Source: Pisolithus tinctorius (Eukaryota; Basidiomycota; Agaricomycetes; Boletales; Pisolithaceae). Taken from it: DNA of 64,000 nt. The translations under genes were made by a program, and so were the position numbers. The notes beneath the pieces are model-generated. The model ran no database searches. It was given only the letters and a program-made list of their open reading frames with translations, and was not told the origin of the DNA. Positions 46,821-57,983 of this stretch are shown here, one piece after another. The stretch is taken from NCBI GenBank assembly GCA_024663395.1, contig JANFAH010000033.1:646530-710529 (forward strand). Direction: 5' to 3'. Position 1 is the first letter of the stretch. Each line of letters starts with the position of its first letter.

Positions 46821-49633
46821 TCACAAGAAGGCTTGTGCTTGTAGGCTCCATATACGAGCATATTCGCCGTTCTGGGCGATTAGTTCATCATGTGTCCCTG
46901 CCTCTTGAACCTCCGTATCGTCCATATAACTGGAGCAGGCATTCGAAACATAGATATCGTAGTTGAGCAGCGGGAATCAGCAGACCAAAGCGGAAACCCA
47001 CAGGATAAGATCAGCATGACGTGTTAGATTGCCAAACCGATGCGAGGAGAAAACCATAGTTTTGCTGCCTCTCAGGGTTCGAAGTCTCTGGAAAAGATCT
47101 AGGTAATAACATGTAAGAATCCCTGCACCGAGTATGAACAATGAGCGATCTTACCGTGTTCGGCGGTAGGGTCGAGGGAAGCACTTGGCTCGTCAAATAG
47201 CAGAAGGCCCACTGGCGACTCGGCTTCGGACACGAGCGACCGCATAAACGTACGCGCACTAAAGGAAGTAGGACAAAAAAATCAGCCACGTCAGTGTCAT
47301 CCCCATTAAGGAGATCTTCCTGTCCCAGGCACAGAAAACGGGTATGCAACTAGCAAGATGACCTACACAGCCAGCCTCTGCATTTGACCACCACTCAAGG
47401 ACGTTTCGGTGGTCCGCATCCCCCCAACGCCGCGGACCATACTGTAGTCGACTTGCCGACCAAAAAGTGTAACGGTTCCTTCAGGAAGGGCGGAGTAGTA
47501 ATCCTTGACCGGCCGATCAAGATATGTATGAAACCCGTCGGGTAGTTTATCTATGAATTCTTCAGCCCCGCCGAGTCGGGCCGCTTCTCGTACTTTGTCG
47601 TCGTCGTAAGAAACGTCGGGGTTACCGAGAGCAATGTTATCCTTAATCTGAGCACTGGATTGAGCCCCCAAGACGTATGCTACGGGAGAAGACTGACCGA
47701 TAAAGGAAAATGCGTATAGTCTTGGAAAAGGATGGCCATCGTGCGACGCAAGTTGCTGAGTTTCAACGTTTTGATGTCCTGGCCATCTATGAGAATAGTG
47801 CCTTCGGTGGGATCGTACAGCCGTGAGATCAACTTCAGGATCGTGCTCTTTCCGGAGCCGTTCACGCCGACAATGACCTGCAAATCGGAATCAGGGATAG
47901 GACAGAAGCACGTAGCGGAATTCTGCAAAAAACTAACACAAAGCTGGCCAGCGCGGATTGTAAAAGATACATTACGGAGAGCATACTTGTCGGCTCCGGG
48001 ATATTTGAAAGATACATTCCTGAGAGGGATCGAATATGAAAGGTCGCTTTTCCGAACCAAATGTCCTTACCGGAACTCTATTAATATGCCGTGTTTCAAT
48101 GCCTGTTGATTCTCGGGGAAGGGTATCGTCCCGTCGACAACTCTATTAGGAATCGTCGAGATCTCGTACAGCTTGCGCACGCTGGCAAATTGTTCGGAGA
48201 GCGAGAAGGATTCACCAAACAACTGAAACAGAGTGCCGCTAAAAGAGTTAGCTGTCTGGGTAATCAACGTGAGCGATGCCAAGGAAATGGGTATCGAAGC
48301 TGGATACTGAATGGCACGCAGGGTGAACACAATCTGACAATATAATTCCAGAGCGTCCATAGCGCAAGATAGAGTGAAGACCCACCTGCGGAAGCTCGCG
48401 CAATGGTTCGCGGAGGATAGATGTAAGGGTAAGACGGTCCCGGACAAAAAATGAGCGTCGAATCTCCGGAAAGTCCATCGCGTCGTCTCCGACACGAGCT
48501 GAGGCATCCTTATACACTGTTTTGCATAAACCTCTAGTTGGGTGCACGCAAGTAAAGTCACTTACGACGGGAGAGATGTTCACTTAGGTTGCCAGCAACG
48601 ACCTCTTTCCGATGTATGGGGTTATCCACAACATGCTTATATCCTTGCATTCGGATGTAATCTTCATTCTTCGTCGTTGCAGCCCATACTGACCATTAGC
48701 AGCTTAACATTCTACTACGAGTGGAGAGCTCAAGGCGGAAACAAACCTAGTGACTGTAATGAAGGCCCTCTCATACTAAACCACTGGAAAAGGGATTGTG
48801 AGAAGCTGAGGATGGCAAGAAGTGGGCCATCTGGTTGGTCGCGCAATATGCCAACCAGCACAGACAGTTGCGACAGTAGCCGAATGAAGGTCATGAACAT
48901 ATTCGTCGTGATCTCGATGGTTTCCCACGCGAGACTCGATTTCCATGAAGTTGTCCAAGAAGATTCAAGTTGTCTTTGCACAGCGGGATCCTCGAAAGTG
49001 GGTAAGTCAAGACGAGCCATAGCGTGGAAAATGTGAGTAGAATAGTATCGCTTTATGGATAAGTTGAGAGGGGTGGTGATGCGACTGCGAGCATAATGGA
49101 AGACCCGTTCCGCTATAGTGCATGCCATGCGGCCTGCTGCGACGCGGAGAAGGACATCTTTGTCCACTGTCCGTTTCTCGACAGCTATTTCGACCTTTTG
49201 GGGTGTTAAAGATAAAAGAGAGGGGGAGAAGAGCAGCTTACCAGTAAAAGAAGTTGGCCGGAATACCTGGTGGAGCCATTGAATGTATCAAGCGGAGGCC
49301 GATCCACACATCCGAGACTTACCAGAGAGACACTGCGGGGACGAGAGACCTAGCCACTTCGACGAGCAGGTACAAGCAGATCAAACCCAAGCAGCGTCGT
49401 ATACTGCATATGTCCTTCAGCATGCGCCATACGAATGGGATTCCCTCAAACAGTTGTGCGAATGTCTCGAGCCTGGAGCTGTATGGAATGGGTATGTTAT
49501 ACGGACGTTCTTCATAGAGGTCCCACACGCCCATACGCGTGTGCTTGACATTCCGGGTGTCTGTTGGGTCAAAAACGCCAGGCCTGGCAAGGGGTTTTCT
49601 TCTCTGTCCGAGTCTTAGTTTTCCCGGCTTCAT
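46821..49633 (-). CDS. Half-size ABC transporter
   Basis: Membrane exporter-type ABC protein with one transmembrane domain followed by one ATPase domain. The start at 49633 opens a short basic leader, then hydrophobic segments such as CLGLICLYLLVEVA (about 49375) and others across 49170-48250. The ATPase reads LRNVSFKYPGADKYALRNVS (about 48020-47960), Walker A VGVNGSGKST (about 47870-47840), signature SLSGGQMQRLAV (about 47395-47365), Walker B GLLLFDEPSASLDP (about 47210-47170) and H-loop FSSHRF (about 47055). An intron with donor GTGGGT precedes the last exon: YMDDTEVQEAGTHDELIAQN and a TGA at 46821-46823. About ten introns. The substrate is unknown. An unusual insert of about 25 residues lies between the Q-loop region and the signature. 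It is divergent from NIC96. Confidence 0.85.
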
Positions 49634-49810
49634 CGTGAGCGTCAGCCTCGTGTCTGGTATTCACTGCGGAAAAGCCAAAGCACGCCTTCCAAAACAGGCA
49701 GCTGGCACCGCGTCGACGTTCTGAATTCAGCGTCGGGTTCGGTCAGACCAAGGCAGGACTGAACTTGCCCGTTGCTTCACAGGAGATACCACCGAGGACC
49801 AGCTGGAACG
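49634..49810. promoter_or_regulatory. Divergent promoter region, ABC transporter / NIC96
   Basis: Only 177 bp separate the two start codons, so the promoters must overlap or be shared. No TATA element was seen. Confidence 0.45.
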
Positions 49811-52800
49811 ATGAGCTCGGACTTGTCTTCGCTGCTCAACTCCTCACGCGCTCTGAATGCTCATCTTTCGAGGCCTGACCTTCCTACGGTCAATCTGTCT
49901 CTCGACCAAATAGAGGCCCAGTCGCGACGCCTCGTTTCGCGCCAACCTGCTGCTGCGACCGATGCCGACCGCGCGTGCGTGCCACAGCCGGTTACATGTA
50001 CTCGACTCTGACTGTTGACCGTACAGGAACTATCTTTTAGCTCAAGCCCACGTAGATGCACCTGCGCTCGCCAGTTCCATCGCGCACCTCAATACCTCTA
50101 CTACCTTTTCACCTCTGCAACCTCTCCAGGACACTGATGTCGCGGGGTACCTCCGTCACGCCCACGAACAGAATCTCATATCAACCATCGAAGAAGGAAG
50201 GCGGGAGACGCAGGAAGCGTTTTACAACCTCCTAGAAGAGAGAAGCAGAAAAGACTGGGAGGCGAAGAAAAGGAGAGTCTTCGAGGAGCTTGGAGGGAGA
50301 TCTTTGGTAGCTACTACAGCAGGAGCAGATGGCAAAGCACTCGCAGAAATGAAGAAGAGCTTTCATTCGAGGGCAAACCTTTCTGTGCGTTCCATTCTGT
50401 TCCCTTGGACGCGAGACAGCTTAGTCGCCTACAGGCAAGCACGGGTCCAAGTCTCACACTGCAGATGCAAAGCAAGATGATGGCTTACGACCGGACCGTA
50501 TGCGAACTCAACGCAGCAAGGTTACGAGGGACGTCGTGTCCTATCATCCATCTCCTTATGCAGGCTGCCGCGAACTTGAACCTAGACGTACGTCCGACTC
50601 CAGTTTATCTTGTGAATATGGGAAATTGAGGGGGATATTCCCAGCCTTCGTCAATGCAGATGGTGTTAAACTGTCAAATTCTCATCAAAATAACTGGTGA
50701 ACCACCCGCGCTGCCCCCTGTGGAACATGCAGGAGCACATATCCTTAATGCCCCTCTCTTTGAGAGAAAATTCGCGCGGGCGTATCTCGGCGATCCTGAA
50801 TCGCGTGAAGCAGCTTCGTTGAGGGCTCAAATTGCCCAGGGTGGGCGAGAAGCGCTCGAGGACCAGTTTTGGGGTATTATCGAGCGGGGAATTCAAGCGC
50901 GAGCGGTGGAAGCAAGATTGGGCGGTGATCCAAGCGTGGCAAACAAGATCAGAGCGTTTCTCGGTGTAAAGTATTACAAAAACGGCCAATGGGAAGACCA
51001 CATAGAAGTAGGCGGGCATCTGGTTTTACATGCGACAGCACACTAACGCAGATATCATTAGATTGTAGCAGGTCAACCACTCTGGGCTAAATTATTCTAT
51101 CTCGTGCGAACTGGCCATGCGCAAGAGGCCCTTGACGAGGCCGTACGCTGCCAAGCTGCCATTGAACACCGCGAGCCCGGCTTCGTGAGCCATTTCCGGT
51201 CTTGGATCGAATCGCCAGACAGGCGGTAGGATGCTTTATCGTCACGTTGCCTCCATTCTCACATTTTACTACAGTTTATCAAAATCCCACCGGGATTATC
51301 TTCAGTCGGTGTATAATGCACACATGTTGCATGCGGCAACAACGGATCCATTCAAGCTAGCGTTGTACAAACTCATGGGTCGATTGGAGCCCTCGAGACG
51401 GTCCGCCCTTCACGTCACGGCTACCATTGAGGACTGGCTGTGGTTCCAACTTGCAATGGTACGTCATGCGCTCGAAATTGATGTGAAGCGTGCCCACTTT
51501 TCTACAGGTTGATGAGGAAGAGGAAGGGGGTCTCCGTGGGCTCATGGAAGTCTTGCCTCAGTTACGGCGAACACCACTTTGAGACAGCCAAAAAAGGCGT
51601 GTGGGCGAGTGTCCTTCTCATGTGTGGCCAGTTCGAGAGGGTATGTAGTAGGCGCATTCGAAATAGCTCCTAACTAATCGTACCGCAGGCTGTCGCTGTT
51701 CTCTGGGAACATCCGGAGACAGAGGTCGAGGCCATCCATTTGGCTATCGCTCTTGCTTACCATGGACTTTTGCGTGTGCCACCCCGTGCAGAAACTTCAG
51801 ACCTCAGTCCCCGTGCGTTCTGTTTCCTTTTTGGCGCCTTCGCCCAGCGTGGATGGCAGTGTTTAATCCCATTTATCTATCAGTAACAATCTCGCCAGTC
51901 CACCCTCCTGCACTCAGCCTGTCTACACTTATCTGGCGGTATGTCCGCCAGTTCGTCAAGATGGATGCCAAGGAGGCGTTGCAGTACGTCTACTGTGTCT
52001 GCCTTGCGGCTGATCAGGGCAATGGTGTCGGAAGTGAAACCCTTGAGAGCGCTTGGGAACTCGTTCGGAGGATCATCGTCTTGGCTCATTCGGGACCGGC
52101 CTGGGATGAACTTGTTGGAGGGTTTAGACCAGACGGGACGAAATTCGTATGTCTTCTCGGTCCTCTATTGTGACTTCAACTTGATAATATACCCATGATT
52201 CAGAATGGCATTGTTGAACAGGGCGCCCCCCTACTGCACTTACAGAATATCACTCAGTACAACAATCAAATTCTTATCCGGGCTGCTCGTGAATGTGAAG
52301 AGAACGACCGCATCCCAGAAGCAATCAAACTTTATAACCTCGCTGGTGACTATGCGACTGTCATTGCTTGTCTCGCACAGGCTCTCGGAAATACTCTCTC
52401 GCTCCCAATGGCCGAGAATGAGAAAGGAAAAATTGTCGAGAAGACGGCGATAGAGATATTAAAACACTACGAGAGGATGAACAGGGCTGTGGGCAAGGAC
52501 AGGGAAGCCGCCGTTCGCCTTCTACGCGTTAGAGAGGCCATCAACGCCAAAAATGCTGGTCGTCCTGACGTCGCTCTCGAAGTCTGTATGCTTTATCTGC
52601 CAGTTGCAACTCGAGGCTGACGAAGACATTGTCACAGATCATGGAGTCAACCGACCTCATCCCCTTGGATGGCGACGTTGCCAAGATCACTCGCCGGGCG
52701 GAGGAATTCAAAGATCTCCATGATGCTCTGCAGCGCAACTTGCAAGTTTACCTACCTCTCACAATGGACTGCCTCGCCGCTTTGCATCAGTCAATAAAAG

Positions 52801-53012
52801 CATCATCTGCTGTCACGGAGGCTACCCGACAGATGGTACGTTGCAACTTCAGTATCGGGCTTTGGAATCTGATGTAGGAAATTCTTCAGTCCTTGACCAC
52901 ACTCAGAAAGAAGTCTAGGCCACTAATGGTGTTCGCGGGTATTTTGAAGTACAGAATGTCACCGGATGTGTATTCGTATCTGGCACGGCTGGACGTGGAG
53001 ATTTCCTTGTAA
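49811..53012 (+). CDS. NIC96: Nucleoporin Nic96/Nup93 (one-base frameshift in this sequence)
   Basis: Scaffold nucleoporin of the inner ring of the nuclear pore, linking the Nsp1 complex to Nup188/Nup192. The ATG at 49811 opens a Ser/Leu-rich region. Helical segments follow, such as NLISTIEEGRRETQEAFYNL (about 50170-50230) and QFWGIIERGIQARAVEARLG (about 50865). The core has GQPLWAKLFYLVRTGHAQEA (about 51070), DWLWFQLAMV and WASVLLMCGQFERAVAVLWE (about 51605-51710). The C-terminal half has NQILIRAARECEENDRIPEA (about 52265) and ends PDVYSYLARLDVEISL with TAA at 53010-53012. At 51556-51557 the frame breaks: the exon reads EVLPQL and hits a stop, whereas deleting one C gives EVLLSYGEHHFE and rejoins the conserved frame. 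About ten introns. Confidence 0.93.
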
Positions 53013-53144
53013 TCGTATGTAGTCCCTCGTTTCGATGGTATTTTCGCACCTCGCAATCGTGGTCGTAAAAACGTACCTGACACTTATCTGGATCTGGATG
53101 CAATGAATGGACGACTAGTGCTGTGTCGTCATCTAAACTACTGG

Positions 53145-54089
53145 TCACCGTTGCGCTGGCACGAGATCCTCCTCGGCTTCATCTGTATCGCCGCCTGTCA
53201 ATTCTTCACCTTCTCCGTCGTAGTCCTGACCCTCATTTGCTAGAACCTCATCTCTGGAGGTGTTTTTCTGACACTGCAGTGGGACGGTTGCTATCAGTGA
53301 AAGTGAGGTCATGAAAGCTAGTAGACAACTTACGTGGTAAACTGCAGTCCAATACCCGCTCCAGTACATAGCACTCAAGGCATTATTGAACGCTTCGTCT
53401 CGACTTACCATGGAGGTCGAGGCAGGAGGTAAGAAGAACTCAGGGGCGTTGGAGCCTGTGGTGTTGGGTTCAGAAAGCGAGGGATCATGAGTTGGCACGA
53501 AGGTATCAAAATCAATGGGTGCAGTGTTGTCTGCATCTCCATCAACAATGATATCCTTCGATGCTTTGGATTGCTTCGTAGCCGTGGGTTGCGGAACATT
53601 GTACCACCTTGTGCACGCACATGAGAGCCGGCTTTACAAAAAGAAAAACACTTACAACGCGGACTTTTTTATGGGTTCCTTCTTCCAATCCTTCGATTTT
53701 CCGTGATATGCCTGATAGAAAGTTTCGAAGTTGAGATGGGAAGTGACGAGTGACGGAACATACCTCGTACTCTGCCTGAGCAGAGTTCCAGGCGTCTATG
53801 AGCGCGGAGTCATCCATATGTCTTCGTACGTTAGTTCTCTGCTTTCCTCGGCTTCTTCTTCGACCTCGAACTGTGAGTGTTCGTGCAATGTACCGTTCTC
53901 TTGCTCGTCGTACACCATCGTGTCCTGCAGAGTTCCAGGATCGTCCCAATGCTGAACATGTGCCCCGCGACCTTTTTGCTGGCTGTATTTGCGCTTTTTG
54001 GAGGGAGGTTGAGTGGAAGGTCCTCCGAGCCCTGGGGGCTTTGACGGCCCCGATGAATCCTCCAAGTCGTAGCGGAGAAGCTGACGCAT
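53145..54089 (-). CDS. SMN1: Survival motor neuron (SMN) homologue (one-base frameshift in this sequence)
   Basis: SMN with Gemin2 loads Sm rings onto spliceosomal snRNAs. The C-terminus carries the YG-box oligomerisation motif: FNNALSAMYWSGYWTAVYH (about 53375-53325), followed by an acidic tail stopping at 53145. The Gemin2-binding motif is split between frames at 53814-53815. The upstream exon reads LTYEDIW then falls out of frame, while the next frame reads DDSALIDAWNSAQAEYE. Adding one C to the plus-strand CC restores IWDDSALIDAW, the family motif. No intron explains the break well. Middle exons give AYHGKSKDWKKEP and WYNVPQP. The start is taken at 54087-54089 (MRQLLRYDLEDSSG). The gene converges with NIC96, only 132 bp between stops. 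SMN is absent from budding yeast but present in fission yeast. Confidence 0.85.
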
Positions 54090-54249
54090 CGGTGTAACAC
54101 AAATCGGCGAGACGCTTTTAGTCAGTAGTTGTATAATGGACTCGACGTCTTTGTACTTCAAGTAACAAATACTATTGCACAACCTGACGGAATCGTATGT
54201 TCTACTCCCCAAAACAAGGACGCAACATGAATCTGCAAAGGCTCCCTTC
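54090..54249. other. SMN 5' flank up to the SCP-x remnant
   Basis: A 160-bp stretch that should hold the SMN promoter. The right end (54215-54249) resembles the sequence just past the stop codon of the intact SCP-x gene, so the duplication boundary probably lies within it. Confidence 0.35.
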
Positions 54250-54310
54250 CTACAGTTTGGCAAGCCCCAGGATATAAGGAGACCATTTCATGGACTTGAC
54301 TTGGTCTACA
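54250..54310 (-). pseudogene. Duplicated 3' end of SCP-x thiolase
   Basis: The last codons read KSMKWSPYILGLAKL then a stop, against [15 protein letters not shown] and a stop in the intact gene at 55767. The DNA is also very similar (shared GAAATGGTCTCCTTAT), and similarity continues a short way past the stop. This is therefore a copy of the SCP-x last exon, not convergence. It is now joined in frame to gag-like sequence. Confidence 0.8.
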
Positions 54311-55210
54311 TCCTCTTTTTCTCTCCGGATCTTGTCCATATCTAGCCCTTTAACTTCCTTTGTTAGTTCCTCGAAGTCCTTGTACCTGATCTTTGTGAGG
54401 TTGCGGATAACCTTCGGCAGTTTCTTGTGGACGATACGGACTAGCCCCACATCTTTCTCCACTTTTGCTGCCTTTGCCAACCTCATGATTTCCTTTGCCC
54501 ATGCTACGTGCGTCCAGACCTTTGTGCCGTTGATGTCTTTAGTTTTTCCGACGTCATCATCCTCTAACTTCAGCGTCAAAAGTTCGTCCTGATACGTCTC
54601 CTCTGTCTTTTCTGCCATCGCAGTGACTCCCACTTGCTATTGAACGATTTCTCCAATTCCGCCCATGTCGTCCGCTGTTGCAATGTTAACCCGTCATACC
54701 ACCTCTGAGCCTCGGAGCGCGGTGCGATGTAATCCTGTAGTGCTGCAATCTTGTCTGCTTCTGTCGAGATGGCCAGTGCTCGCATGGTGCGGTTAAACGC
54801 GCGCAAGAATGCCTGCGGGTCCTGAGTTTCCTCCTCATCTCCTCTAAAACGGTTTCAACGTTTCCATCACCGTTGCTATTCGTTTCTGCTGCGTGATGCT
54901 AGTTCGCGGTAGTACGACGATTAGTTACCGCTGGTGGTGTAATGGCCAGTACAACGTTCCTCCTCCCTTCGCTTCGTCGTCTGAGTCCAGGCACTCTGGC
55001 TGTAATTGGGGAGTGGCTCTGAAGGATGCACAAGAGGTGTGTCTGGCCCCAGATCCTGTTCTGAGAGGAGGCCAAAAATTGAGTCTGAGAGTAGTCGCCC
55101 AGGGGGACGTTGTTTCTGGCGAGTTTGGGGCTGTAGCTTGCACAAATGACCTTTTTTGTTTCTGTGGGCGCAGTTTGTCAACTTGTGGTTGTATGACTGT
55201 GCACTCAACC
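54311..55210 (-). mobile_element. Gag-like retroelement fragment
   Basis: Minus-strand reading frames resemble the gag-type proteins of Agaricomycete LTR retroelements. Recognisable pieces are DPQAFLRAFNRTMRALAIS (about 54825-54770), WYDGLTLQQRTTWAELEKSF (about 54690-54640), ETYQDELLTLKLEDDDVGK (about 54600-54545) and VWTHVAWAKEIMRLAKAAK (about 54525-54470). The frame changes once, at a G-run near 54629-54631 (plus-strand CCC), so it is not one intact reading frame. A less clear N-terminal part reaches to about 55210. No protease, reverse transcriptase, integrase or long terminal repeats were found nearby, so this is a fragment, sitting inside the degenerate SCP-x duplicate. Confidence 0.65.
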
Positions 55211-55479
55211 CGTTTTGAATACTCCTCCTCGTGTTATCCTCGTTCTTTGTTGTGTTAGTGCGGCCATGTTGTTATTGGTTCGATCTTCAGTTCTATCTGC
55301 TAATGATTCTGATTGGTGCTCTTCCGTAAGTTCGAGTGGACGCGGTCGATCGTGTATCTAAATCGTAGTAGTGGTCTGTAGTACTGGGGCCGTCTGCGCA
55401 TCCGCCGTCAGGTTCAAACGCTGACTAAGTCCTCTTCTCCTGTCCCTTCCACGACAACTAGAAAACTTCCTAGAGATAG

Positions 55480-55588
55480 CACTTGACATCACCTGTCTAC
55501 TCAATGCCAGACATCCTTTGGTTCTTGTAGTGCAACGGGCAGCACACCCGCATCCGATGATGAATGTCTTTTTTGTTGGCAAGCTCAT
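55480..55588 (-). pseudogene. Duplicated 5' end of SCP-x thiolase
   Basis: The ATG at 55588 opens MSLPTKKTFIIGCGC, against [16 protein letters not shown] at the start of the intact gene (57771). DNA similarity is strong over TTCATCxTCGGATGxGGGTG and weak traces extend upstream of the ATG (compare GACCCAAATTACATG near 55665 with GACCCAAGCTACATG near 57836). Beyond the first exon the match fades. Together with the 3' remnant at 54250 it marks a full tandem copy that has lost its middle. Confidence 0.7.
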
Positions 55589-55766
55589 GCGCTGACATTC
55601 CTAGTAGTTAGAGCAGGGAACCAGGACTGGCATGGCTGCAAAGCTGCATCTGCTTAAGATAGCGACCCAAATTACATGTGGGTACAGATGGGGCCTACGT
55701 ACACATCACCTGGGTGTGCCATGCATTGTAAGAATGCAATCTCTGCAAAACTTGTTGTCTGCCTTC

Positions 55767-57771
55767 CTACAACTTGGCGCGCCCAAGGACATAAGGAGAC
55801 CATTTCGTAGACTTGACTTTCTCGACGTCAGCAAGGGTGATCGAGCGACACTCATGGCCGTGGTTGTACCCCAACCTATCCAGCAAAGCTTTCAGCTTCA
55901 GACACTGAGACATTTCGAACCATTCACACCTTGATCGGCCGTCTATTCCTCCAGCCCTGTAGAACTCCGGTCGGCGTAGCAAACTAACAACGACTGCACC
56001 GCCAATGCCTATATTGTGTGTTAAGCCATACTTTCCACGTTTATCGAGAGTATTAAAGAGTGCTTTGGCTTGCATAGGGCCAGCCCCTACGAACTGCGGT
56101 TAATTTATGAAGTGGTTCTTGCACACCAAACTCACATTCTCGCAATTGCACTGCGCTCGCCAGAAAAAATGAGTAAACGTTAGAAGAAACGAGGAACAAA
56201 ATTCGCACTTGTAATGTAAAAATTCATTCCTATCCCAGTGGCGCCCAGCGGGTGCCCTTTGGCCTCAAGGCCACCGCTTGGATTGACGACATACTTACCC
56301 CCATACTGTGAGACCCACTAGTGAGTATAAATGCAGAAAGACCACTCCCTTGCATACCGTGTTGTCTCCGTTATCCACCATCTTATGGGCCGCATCTGGA
56401 GCACACAACCCGAGCGCAGGATACATTATAAGCTAAAGAGAGGGGAGTCATGAAAGATCGATGAACGGTCACCTACGCTTACCTCATTAGCTGCGAAGCA
56501 GTCATGAAGTTCGAGGACTCCAACTTCGTCTCTTCCCTTTCCTGGCGCAAAGCCTGCCTGTGCAAATACCTTATCGGTACAACGCTGTGTCATGCTATAA
56601 CCAACGACTTCCATGGCACTGTTCGACTCGAAACTTGAGGGGTCGTCTGTCTCGAGAGCCATAGCCACGATCTCGATAGCTTGGTTTTCGAGTTTATGCG
56701 CATGGACAAACGCTTCTGACGCAACTATGCAACAGGCGGCACCATCCTAGTAGCGCAGATGGATCAAATAAATAACACGTGTAAGGCGGCGTCACCCACG
56801 GAAGTTGGGCTGCACATGAACTTGGTGAGCTGTTTGGTGATCTTTGGGGAATCCAAGACTTGCTGTACAGTCCAGCCGTTGCGGAACTGCGAGTAGGGAT
56901 TGTTCATGGAGTGTGCATGGTTCTTCGAAGCTATTTAAATACCGCCAGAAGAATTTAGGATGCAATGGTGAGGACTGTGCATCTACCAACCTATCTTCGC
57001 CAAATGCACTATGTCCGCACCGTATTTGTCGAAGTACTCCTGACCAGCGTTGGCGAACATCCTAGGTGCACCAGGACCGAAGTTCGTCCCTGCCATCATC
57101 CCTTGCTCCAGCTCCCGGGTCTTGTTGTGAAAGGGAGCTAGTGGGGATGGTCTGTCAGGGAAATGGGTGCCTAGGCTTCCGGGCGCCATGCGCTCGAATC
57201 CGAGTGCTAGTGCACATTCTACAAGACCCGACTTGACGCAATTGTTTACTTGATAGAGAGCGGTACCACCAGTGGCACAGTTATTATTCACGTTTGTAAT
57301 TGGGATACCGGTCATCCCAAGGTTATACAATGAGCGCTAAAGGGAGTGAAGCATTGTAAGGCGAACGTCCGGCGTGTAGGAGCACGGCAAACTTGCCTGA
57401 CCACTGGTGGAGTCCCCATAGCAGTGTCCCACAAATGCGGTTTCAATAAGGTCATATGTTATGCCTTCGAGTATCACGTTGGCAGATGGTAGGGGTAAAT
57501 AGAGCAATAGGACGTACCTGCATCGAGCAACGCCTTGGTGGCCGCCTCGAGACCCATCTAGTACAGGGATGAGCCGTCCAAACGCTGCCGGTGTTTCAGT
57601 GTAACCAATCAGCGCTCACATCCTCAGTTGTCCTCTGACCCCTGGGCTATGACAAGCAAGTGAGATGCCAGGTCACGGCGGCAGGAGACCACTTCAAGGC
57701 CAACAGACCTTAATAAACGCAGTGCACCCACATCCGACGATGAATGTCCTCCTTCCCTTTGTCGAGGTCAT
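55767..57771 (-). CDS. Peroxisomal SCP-x type thiolase
   Basis: Thiolase-fold enzyme of the sterol carrier protein X class, acting on branched or fatty acyl-CoA in peroxisomes. The ATG at 57769-57771 opens [13 protein letters not shown]. Short exons follow: RGQRTTED and [13 protein letters not shown] (about 57565-57525). Then comes the catalytic-Cys exon [20 protein letters not shown] (about 57310-57250). Later exons give [31 protein letters not shown] (about 56745), [13 protein letters not shown] (about 56535-56490), and [20 protein letters not shown] (about 56310-56250) with the active-site His. The C-terminus reads [15 protein letters not shown] and ends in GRAKL, a peroxisomal PTS1 (AKL). 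There is no SCP2 lipid-binding domain after the thiolase part. About nine introns. A degenerate tandem duplicate lies immediately downstream. Confidence 0.9.
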
Positions 57772-57983
57772 TGCGTTAGCGCTCGTAGTGGAACAGAAGA
57801 CTCGGTAACATTCGTATTTATATGTATATCACGGTGACCCAAGCTACATGCCGATACAGAATCCGGGTGCCGTTGTATCACAGCTAAATGTCGTGCGAAA
57901 CTCTCAGCTCACTGGCGGCAAAACCGAACTTCATCTCCACGGACCCACTGCCACATGTCAGTGCCAGTAGTTGTGTCCGTCTG

